Shown: positions 4,030 through 9,017 of the stretch, piece after piece | Layout of the letters: each line of letters begins with the position of its first letter | Numbering within the stretch: position 1 is the first letter of the stretch | From: Clostridia bacterium | GTDB lineage: Bacteria; Bacillota; Clostridia; Christensenellales; Borkfalkiaceae | Direction: 5' to 3' | DNA: 9,017 nt | NCBI GenBank assembly: GCA_017504065.1 | Contig: JAFVRU010000080.1 | Location: forward strand, 1-9,017 | The notes under the pieces: model-generated | Databases searched by the model: none | Seen by the model: the letters and a program-made list of their open reading frames with translations, nothing else | Told to the model about the DNA's origin: nothing | Program-made: the position numbers and the translations under genes

Positions 4030-6468
4030 ATGATAGAAATGAACGAAATTTTAGGACAATTAAACGACGAACAAATCCAACCCGTCTTGCAAACGGAAGG
4101 CGCGGTTTTGGTATTGGCGGGCGCGGGCAGCGGTAAGACGCGCGTGCTCACTTCCCGTATCGCTTATCTCGTAGAAGAAAAACGCGTTCCGCCGAGCGCG
4201 ATTTTAGCGATCACGTTCACCAACAAAGCGGCGAACGAAATGAAGGAACGTTTGGGGCGCATGATCGACGTTTCTTCGGCTTGGGTATGCACGATTCATA
4301 GCATGTGCGTGCGCATTTTGCGCTCGTTTGCGACGGAAGCGGGGATCGGGAACAATTTTTCCATTTACAGCGAAACCGAGCGTAACAACATCATTAAAAA
4401 ATCCTTTCAGGAATGTGATTACGACGACGAAAAACTGCTCAAATCGGTGAAATTCCATATCGCAAACGCGAAAATGCTGGGGTATGATCCCGACCGATAC
4501 GCGGAAGAATACGCGGGGGATCGGGATATCGACGAGATCGTTAAGGTGTATAGCCGTTATCAAAAGCATTTGCGGGAAAACAACGCGTTGGATTTCGACG
4601 ATTTGCTCAACGAAACGCGCAACCTGTTAAAGACGAATACGGACGCGCGGGAATATTTGGGCGGAAAATTCCGTTACATTCTCGTAGACGAGTTCCAAGA
4701 CACGAACGCGGTGCAGTACGAGATCATTCGGTATTTGGCTTCGGTGCATCAAAACTTGTTTGCGGTCGGGGACGACGATCAGTCCATTTACGGCTGGCGG
4801 GGCGCAAAAATCGAGAACATTTTACACTTCGAAAAGGATTTCAAAGAAGCGAAAGTATTCAAGCTGGAGCGCAATTACCGCTCGACCAAGCGGATTTTGA
4901 AGCTCGCCAATACCGTGATCAAACACAACGGCAGGCGCAAGGATAAAACGCTCTGGACGGAGAATGCCGACGGAGAAGAAATACAGGTACACGAAGCGGA
5001 AGAAGAAAGCGGCGAAGCGCGGTTTGTCGCGCATACGATCGCGGGGCTGCTTCGGAAAGGGTATCGGTATTCCGATTTCGCGATTTTGATGCGGCTCAAC
5101 GCCTTGACTCGGTCGTTCGAACAAGAGTTCACGGGCGACGGAATCCCCTATAAAGTATTCGGGGGCTTTAAATTCTTCGAGCGTAAGGAGATCAAGGATT
5201 TGTTGGCGTATTTGCGGATTATCAGCAACCCGTTCGACAGCGAAGCGGTTACGCGGATCATCAACTTCCCCAAGCGCGGAATCGGCGCGAGAACGGTGGA
5301 AGCTTTGCAAAATTACGCGTATGAAAACGAGCTTTCGGTGTACGATTCCTTGCTCGATTTGGACGAGATCGGGTTCACGGGCGCGACTAAGCAAAAGCTG
5401 GTGGATTTCCGTGATTTGATCAAAACGTGGATTGTGGATAGCCAAGATATGCCCGTCAACGAGCTTGTAAAAAAGATCGTCGCGGACACGAAAATGCGGG
5501 AAGCGTACGCGGACGACTCGGACGAAAGTATCAACAAACGCGCGAACATTGAAGAATTTATCACGTCCGTGGACGATTACGTGCGGCTCAACCCCGAATC
5601 GACGCTCACCGATTACTTGCACCAAGTCCAGCTTTCGTCGGATACGGACGATATGGACGACGGGAATTACGTAACGCTTGCCACTATTCACGCGGTCAAG
5701 GGCTTGGAGTTCGGTTGCGTGTTCCTTTGCGGTATGGAAGAAAATATTTTGCCCGTTTCTCGGGCGATCGGCAACGACGACGATTTGGAAGAAGAACGGC
5801 GTTTGACGTACGTCGCGATTACGCGCGCCAAGGAACGGTTGTATCTTACCCGTTCCAAGAGCCGTTACTTATACGGCAAGCGGGAATTGACTGCTCGTTC
5901 CCGTTTCTTAAAGGAATTGAGTTCGGAAATCGAACTGCCCCGTGAAATCCGTCGCAGCCCGTACGGTTACGACGGGTACGACGATCCCGAATCGTACGGA
6001 AATTCGGCGTACGGCGGGGGCAGGTACGAAGCCAACGACGGATATACAAGCTTCGGCGGGCGCAAAACCGGCTATGGTAGTTATGGCGATAGCGCGCGGC
6101 AAAATTCGGGCGTTACCCGTTCGACTTGGAGTGGTTCGTCCTACGGTGGGAGTTCCTATGGTAGTTCGTACGGTGGTTCGTATGGAAGCTCGCAAGGGAG
6201 TTCGTACGGCGGCACGACGGGCGGCGCGAAAAAGAGCGGTGGATTCACTTACGGCGGGATCGGCAGAACGCCGACGCAGCCGACGGCAGGGAAAGACGTT
6301 TCGGCGCTTCGCGTGGGGGTGCGCGTACGCCATCCGAAGTTCGGGCTCGGCACGATCGTGAACGCGCGCGGTACGGGAAGCAATAAGATTTTGGATATTG
6401 CGTTCGAAGGGTTAGGAATCAAACAATTATCGGCAACGTTAGCGCCGTTGACGGTTTTGGACGAGTAA
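4030..6468 (+). CDS. pcrA: ATP-dependent DNA helicase PcrA (UvrD family) with a Tyr/Gly/Ser-rich linker
   Basis: All superfamily 1A motifs are present: Walker A GAGSGKT (31-37), Ia ITFTNKAANEMKER (61-74), Ib TIHS (88-91), II VDEFQDTN (219-226), III GDDDQSIYGWRGA (247-259), IV LERNYRST (279-286), V TIHAVKGLEF (552-561) and VI from EEERRLTYVAITRAKERLY (587-605). PcrA unwinds DNA 3' to 5' in repair and rolling-circle replication, removes RecA and works with RNA polymerase. Residues 762-807 (VGVRVRHPKFGLGTIV onward) are the Tudor-like C-terminal domain that contacts RNA polymerase in relatives. Between core and tail, residues 643-745 are a low-complexity stretch with 15 tyrosines in SYGG/SYGS contexts, which makes the protein (812 residues) longer than the roughly 720-750 usual for PcrA. 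ATG at 4030 or ATG at 4039 (MNEILGQL, the usual N-terminus) could start it; neither has a Shine-Dalgarno. ligA follows 12 bp downstream. Confidence 0.97.
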   Translation: MIEMNEILGQLNDEQIQPVLQTEGAVLVLAGAGSGKTRVLTSRIAYLVEEKRVPPSAILAITFTNKAANEMKERLGRMIDVSSAWVCTIHSMCVRILRSFATEAGIGNNFSIYSETERNNIIKKSFQECDYDDEKLLKSVKFHIANAKMLGYDPDRYAEEYAGDRDIDEIVKVYSRYQKHLRENNALDFDDLLNETRNLLKTNTDAREYLGGKFRYILVDEFQDTNAVQYEIIRYLASVHQNLFAVGDDDQSIYGWRGAKIENILHFEKDFKEAKVFKLERNYRSTKRILKLANTVIKHNGRRKDKTLWTENADGEEIQVHEAEEESGEARFVAHTIAGLLRKGYRYSDFAILMRLNALTRSFEQEFTGDGIPYKVFGGFKFFERKEIKDLLAYLRIISNPFDSEAVTRIINFPKRGIGARTVEALQNYAYENELSVYDSLLDLDEIGFTGATKQKLVDFRDLIKTWIVDSQDMPVNELVKKIVADTKMREAYADDSDESINKRANIEEFITSVDDYVRLNPESTLTDYLHQVQLSSDTDDMDDGNYVTLATIHAVKGLEFGCVFLCGMEENILPVSRAIGNDDDLEEERRLTYVAITRAKERLYLTRSKSRYLYGKRELTARSRFLKELSSEIELPREIRRSPYGYDGYDDPESYGNSAYGGGRYEANDGYTSFGGRKTGYGSYGDSARQNSGVTRSTWSGSSYGGSSYGSSYGGSYGSSQGSSYGGTTGGAKKSGGFTYGGIGRTPTQPTAGKDVSALRVGVRVRHPKFGLGTIVNARGTGSNKILDIAFEGLGIKQLSATLAPLTVLDE
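6139..6213 (+). repeat. Imperfect tandem coding repeat of SYGG/SYGS units in pcrA
   Basis: These 75 bases encode residues 704-728 as repeated TCx-TAy-GGx-rGy units, giving Ser-Tyr-Gly-Gly or Ser-Tyr-Gly-Ser five times with one Gln interruption (GSSQGSSYGG). Synonymous codons vary between units (TCC/TCG, TAC/TAT, GGT/GGC/GGA). The repetition is therefore kept at protein level and is not a recent clean DNA duplication, although slippage in this region is plausible. Confidence 0.75.
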
Positions 6469-6480
6469 GGGGAAAGACGT

Positions 6481-8424
6481 ATGGATAGAAAAAGAGAGCT
6501 GATAGACGTACTCAACAAATGGGCGTACGAATATTACGTATTGGACGCGCCGACGGTATCGGACAAGGAATACGACGCGTTGTACGACGAGTTGCGGCGC
6601 TTGGAAGCAGCGGACGGCGTAGTGTACGACGACAGCCCGACCCGTCGAGTGGGGGGCGAGCCGATTTCGGCGTTTGAAAAACACACGCATATCGCCAAGC
6701 TGTTCAGCTTGGATAAATCGGTCAGCGAAACGGAGTTGCAGGCGTTTTTGACTCGCGTAGAAAAGGCGGCGGGGAAAAACGTCGCGTATACGGTGGAGTA
6801 TAAATTCGACGGGTTGACGGTATGTTTGACTTACGATCAAGGCAAATTTGTCCGCGCGACGACGCGGGGGAACGGCGCGGTCGGGGAAGACGTAACGGCG
6901 CAGGTTTTGACGATCAAATCCTTTCCGCTCAAAATCGGGTATCAGGGAACTTTGGAAGTGCGCGGGGAAGCGGTGATTCGGCTTTCCGTGCTGGAAAACT
7001 ACAATAAAACGGCGGCAGAGCCCTTGAAAAACGCTCGGAACGCCGTAGCGGGCGCAATCCGCAATCTCGATCCGAAAATCACCGAGCTCCGCCGTCCCGA
7101 CATTTATTTTTACGACGTGAATTACGCGTCCGACGGCAGGGAGTTTTCGCAGACGGAAGCGCATGAATTTTTGCAGCAAGAAGGGTTTAAAGTATTCCCG
7201 TATTTCCGCGTATGTGAAAGCGGGGAAGCCGTGTTGGCGGCGATCGCGGAGATCGAGCGGGAACGCAAAAATATCGACGTTTTGACGGACGGCGCGGTCA
7301 TCAAAGTCAACGACGCGCAGCTTCGGGAAGAAATGGGCTATACGGATAAATTCCCGCGCTGGGCGATGGCGTATAAGTTCGAAGCCGAAGAAGTAACGAC
7401 AAAGCTCAAAGACGTCATTTGGCAAGTCGGTAGAACAGGGAAACTCACACCGCTTGCGCTGCTCGAACCTGTGGAGCTCGCGGGCGCGACCGTTTCGCGG
7501 GCGACTTTGAACAACTACGGGGATATCGGTCGAAAGGACGTCAAAATCGGTTCGCGCGTGCTCGTGAGAAGATCCAACGAAGTCATTCCCGAAATTTTGG
7601 GCGCGACGGAGCATACGTCGGAGAGCAAGGACGTAGAAAAACCGACGGTTTGTCCCGCTTGCGGCTCGGAGCTCAACGAGATCGGCGCGCATTTGTTCTG
7701 CCCCAATCGGCGCTGTGAACCGCGCGTGGTGGCGGCGCTCGATCATTACGCGAGCAAGAACGCGATGGACATCGACGGATTTTCGGAAAGTACGGCGCGG
7801 CAGCTCGTCGGCAAAGGCAAAGCGGCGAAATTTTCCGATTTGTACCGTTTGACCGCGGACGATTTGGCGGAGCTGGAAAGCTTCAAAATGAAAAAAACGC
7901 AAAATTTATTGACGGCGATCGAAAAGAGTAAGACTCCCAAACTCGACGCGTTTTTGTACGCGATCGGGATCGAAGGGGTAGGCAGGGTTGCGGCGAAAGA
8001 CCTTGCGCTAAAATTCCGTTCGGTGGAAAACTTGCAAAAAGCGACGGTGGACGAGCTGGTTGCAATGGAGAACGTCGGGGAGATCACGGCAAACGCCATT
8101 CTCGCATATTTTGCGGACGAAGAAAATTTGACGGAGCTTGCGGCGCTTGCGGAAGTCGGCGTTGCGCCCGTATGGTCGGAAGAAAAAACGGACGGGATTT
8201 TCTCGGGTGAATCGGTGGTGTTGACGGGTTCGCTAACGGAATATAAGCGGAGCGAAGCGCAAAAACTCATCGAAGCGCGCGGGGGAGTCTGTCAATCGTC
8301 GGTAACGTCGAAGACGACGCTTGTCGTCGCGGGCGCGGAAGCGGGAAGTAAGCTGGAAAAGGCGCGGAAATTGGGGATCAAGGTCATCGACGAAGCGGAA
8401 TTTAAGAAAATGATAGAAGGTTGA
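6481..8424 (+). CDS. ligA: NAD-dependent DNA ligase LigA
   Basis: The 647-residue product has the complete LigA layout. Domain Ia (about 1-60) holds the NMN-binding YEYYVLDAPTVSDKEYDALY and SPTRRVGG. The adenylation domain has the nucleotidyl-lysine motif YKFDG with Lys108, TRGNGAVGEDVT (128-139), LEVRGE (158-163), NARNAVAGAIRNLD (184-197), DGAVIKV (270-276) and PRWAMAYKF (292-300). The OB-fold starts at VGRTGKLTP (316-324). A zinc finger uses Cys391, Cys394, Cys407 and Cys412. A helix-hairpin-helix region spans about 420-560, and a BRCT domain spans 572-647. It seals nicks using NAD+ in replication and repair. The Phe in KFDG (commonly Ile, Leu or Val), ATLNN in place of the usual ATLHN, and NARNAVAGAIR in place of NPRNAAAGSLR mark a divergent but apparently intact form. 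AAGGGGAAAG (6466-6475) supports the start. It forms an operon with pcrA and ends before a bidirectional terminator. Confidence 0.97.
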   Translation: MDRKRELIDVLNKWAYEYYVLDAPTVSDKEYDALYDELRRLEAADGVVYDDSPTRRVGGEPISAFEKHTHIAKLFSLDKSVSETELQAFLTRVEKAAGKNVAYTVEYKFDGLTVCLTYDQGKFVRATTRGNGAVGEDVTAQVLTIKSFPLKIGYQGTLEVRGEAVIRLSVLENYNKTAAEPLKNARNAVAGAIRNLDPKITELRRPDIYFYDVNYASDGREFSQTEAHEFLQQEGFKVFPYFRVCESGEAVLAAIAEIERERKNIDVLTDGAVIKVNDAQLREEMGYTDKFPRWAMAYKFEAEEVTTKLKDVIWQVGRTGKLTPLALLEPVELAGATVSRATLNNYGDIGRKDVKIGSRVLVRRSNEVIPEILGATEHTSESKDVEKPTVCPACGSELNEIGAHLFCPNRRCEPRVVAALDHYASKNAMDIDGFSESTARQLVGKGKAAKFSDLYRLTADDLAELESFKMKKTQNLLTAIEKSKTPKLDAFLYAIGIEGVGRVAAKDLALKFRSVENLQKATVDELVAMENVGEITANAILAYFADEENLTELAALAEVGVAPVWSEEKTDGIFSGESVVLTGSLTEYKRSEAQKLIEARGGVCQSSVTSKTTLVVAGAEAGSKLEKARKLGIKVIDEAEFKKMIEG

Positions 8425-8505
8425 TTTCTTACACGTTCACCTATGGTAATGCGACGGTTGGAGAACTTCCCGCGGTTACTGAATAAGCATAAATACGATA
8501 TAAAA

Positions 8506-8526
8506 AGTGCGGGGAAGTCCCGCACT
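8506..8526 (+). other. Stable hairpin between ligA and the convergent XRE gene
   Basis: AGTGCGGG (8506-8513) and CCCGCACT (8519-8526) form a perfect 8-bp stem around a 5-base loop. There is no T run after it, so by itself it is not a classic terminator. It may protect the ligA transcript 3' end or assist the terminator 12 bp downstream. ACTTCCCGC at 8465-8473 could pair instead with its left arm and loop (8509-8518). Confidence 0.6.
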
Positions 8527-8537
8527 GTTTGCGTAAA

Positions 8538-8562
8538 AAAACGCCGCAGTTTGCGGCGTTTT
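8538..8562. terminator. Bidirectional terminator of ligA and the XRE gene
   Basis: AAAACGCCGCA (8538-8548) and TGCGGCGTTTT (8552-8562) form a perfect 11-bp inverted repeat with a GTT loop. Reading rightward it ends in TTTT. Reading leftward the run of A at 8535-8541 gives seven U. It lies between convergent genes and should stop both transcripts. The 114 bases from the ligA stop to here hold no convincing gene. Confidence 0.88.
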
Positions 8563-8577
8563 ACATTTTCGTTTGTT

Positions 8578-8790
8578 TTACATTTCCGTTTTTCCAATCA
8601 AAAAATCGACGGAAACGTCGAAAAAATCGGCGATTTCCCAAAGTAATTGGAGATCGGGTTCAACCTTGCCCGATTCCAAATAGGAAATTCGACGTTGGGT
8701 GGTTCGCAGCGCGTCCGCAAGTTGGCTTTGCGTGGCGCAACTTTCCTGCCGCAACCCCTTTAACCGTTCTGCAAATTTGATAGATTTCAT
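8578..8790 (-). CDS. Small XRE-family (Cro/cI-type) HTH transcriptional regulator
   Basis: The 70-residue product is essentially one helix-turn-helix domain of the HTH_3 type. KFAERLKGLRQES (5-17) is helix 1, QSQLADAL (21-28) helix 2, TTQRRISYLESGKVEPD (30-46) the recognition helix and turn, and LLWEIADFFDVSVDFLIG (49-66) the closing helices. There is no ligand-binding or peptidase domain, so it resembles short phage-type repressors, antitoxin-like regulators or restriction-modification control proteins. The frame is open upstream to an ATG at 8866-8868. I prefer the ATG at 8788-8790 because an AAGG-type site lies just upstream (8798-8801), the domain begins there, and the predicted leftward transcript starts near 8862, inside the longer frame. 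It is divergent from a consensus rightward promoter carrying two palindromes, which suggests that it represses that promoter and its own. Confidence 0.85.
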   Translation of the reverse strand: MKSIKFAERLKGLRQESCATQSQLADALRTTQRRISYLESGKVEPDLQLLWEIADFFDVSVDFLIGKTEM

Positions 8791-8868
8791 AGGTTCGCCT
8801 TTTTTCGTTCTTCGGTTTATCGATTCCGAAATCCCCCCTTTTAAAACGGGTTTTTCAAAAATGGTCAT

Positions 8869-8897
8869 AGCATAAATATAGACAAAAACAGTCTAAA
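8869..8897 (-). promoter_or_regulatory. Probable leftward promoter of the XRE gene
   Basis: On the minus strand TTTAGA (8897-8892) and TATGCT (8874-8869) lie 17 bp apart, each matching 4 of 6 consensus bases. The predicted start is near 8862. The left palindrome (8879-8895) fills most of the spacer and overlaps the -35 box, which fits autorepression. The promoter is weak by sequence. Confidence 0.45.
8879..8895. promoter_or_regulatory. Left operator of the divergent control region
   Basis: TAGACAAAAACAGTCTA is an inverted repeat of TAGAC/GTCTA arms around 7 bases. Its outer arms are the same as those of the right operator and its centre lies 29 bp from that one. It overlaps the probable XRE promoter. 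Confidence 0.7.
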
Positions 8898-8901
8898 ATA
8901 G

Positions 8902-8930
8902 TTGACATAGACAAAAAATGTCTATATAAT
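8902..8930 (+). promoter_or_regulatory. Consensus rightward promoter toward an off-window gene
   Basis: Perfect TTGACA (8902-8907) and TATAAT (8925-8930) are exactly 17 bp apart. The whole spacer is the right operator. Transcription should start near 8937 and run off the window. Confidence 0.92.
8908..8924. promoter_or_regulatory. Right operator, exactly filling the -35/-10 spacer
   Basis: TAGACAAAAAATGTCTA is a perfect inverted repeat of 6-base arms around AAAAA. Its 17 bases coincide exactly with the promoter spacer, so a bound dimer would exclude RNA polymerase. It shares the TAGACAAAAA left half with the operator at 8879-8895. The divergent XRE protein is the obvious candidate to bind it. 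Confidence 0.8.
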
Positions 8931-8936
8931 GATGGT

Positions 8937-9017
8937 GAAAGCGGCTTTTTGCGGGAAAAATGTTGCGCGCGTTTTTCCGCGGGAGAGCGGCAAAACGGAG
9001 AAAGTAGAAAGGAGCAA
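8937..9017 (+). promoter_or_regulatory. 5' leader with hairpin and ribosome binding site of an off-window gene
   Basis: After the predicted start near 8937, GCGGGAAAAA (8951-8960) can pair with TTTTTCCGC (8972-8980) with one bulged G, leaving an 11-base GC-rich loop. The alternative CCGC/GCGG pair (8977-8980 with 8987-8990) excludes the lower stem. AAAGGAG (9008-9014) is a strong ribosome binding site, and the window ends 3 bases later, so the start codon should lie within a few bases beyond the edge. Confidence 0.6.

Noticed and set aside
4822..5691. 289-codon open frame on the minus strand inside pcrA
   Set aside because: Antisense shadow of a gene with strong codon bias; no recognisable motif, and the plus strand encodes intact helicase motifs.
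6439..7902. 487-codon open frame on the minus strand, antisense to ligA
   Set aside because: It lies almost wholly inside ligA, is rich in Arg, Phe and Val as expected from reversed Glu/Asp/Lys-rich codons, shows no domain, and runs through the pcrA-ligA junction. The ligA frame carries every family motif.
8443..8780. Plus-strand frames of 67 and 83 codons across the ligA-XRE intergenic region
   Set aside because: They run through the bidirectional terminator and opposite the XRE gene, with low-complexity Lys/Arg/Phe products and no ribosome binding site.
8791..8868. 26-residue N-terminal extension of the XRE regulator
   Set aside because: No ribosome binding site precedes 8868, the predicted transcript starts inside it, and the HTH domain begins right after the internal ATG at 8788-8790.
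8929..9017. Plus-strand frame open from ATGATGGTG at 8929 to the window end
   Set aside because: Its ATG codons overlap or directly follow the -10 box, before the likely transcription start, and have no ribosome binding site. The strong AAAGGAG at 9008-9014 points to a start just beyond the window.

Overview
The window reads as chromosomal DNA from an anaerobic, Gram-positive-type bacterium, most likely a gut Clostridia lineage. The grounds are a basic 58-residue ribosomal protein S21, a pcrA-ligA gene pair as in Firmicutes, SigA-type TTGACA-17-TATAAT promoters often with an extended -10, AGGTG/GGAG ribosome binding sites, and a superoxide reductase with a rubredoxin partner, which is typical of anaerobes. 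A Christensenellales-like origin would fit the GCG/TTG/TCG-rich codon use, but that is a guess.

Layout. (1) 1-1972: the 3' end of a nitroreductase family gene, a TIM-barrel sugar phosphate isomerase/epimerase 3 bp later, and an AT-richer six-to-eight-pass PAP2 phosphatase. (2) 1989-3094: a weak terminator, then a near-perfect promoter with a 15-bp palindrome at its start point. It drives a two-gene superoxide-detoxification operon: superoxide reductase, then a flavin reductase-rubredoxin fusion that could feed it electrons. (3) 3174-3963: a strong promoter, rpsU (S21), an imperfect terminator, an unrecognised 137-residue charged helical protein, and a strong terminator. (4) 3993-8562: an extended -10 promoter almost touching the pcrA start codon (possibly leaderless), pcrA with an unusual Tyr/Gly/Ser-rich linker, ligA 12 bp later, and a bidirectional terminator. 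(5) 8578-9017: a leftward 70-residue XRE repressor and a divergent control region. Two 17-bp palindromes lie within the -35/-10 spacers of the two opposing promoters. The rightward transcript ends at the window edge just after a good ribosome binding site, so the gene it controls lies immediately outside.

Functionally most of the window is housekeeping (translation, DNA unwinding and repair, nick sealing) plus oxygen defence. The parts that may be new are the low-complexity domain in PcrA, the superoxide reductase with a half-erased iron centre I and its operator, and the XRE-controlled divergent switch at the right edge. No tRNA, rRNA, CRISPR array or insertion sequence was seen, and no stretch over 300 bases lacks a gene.
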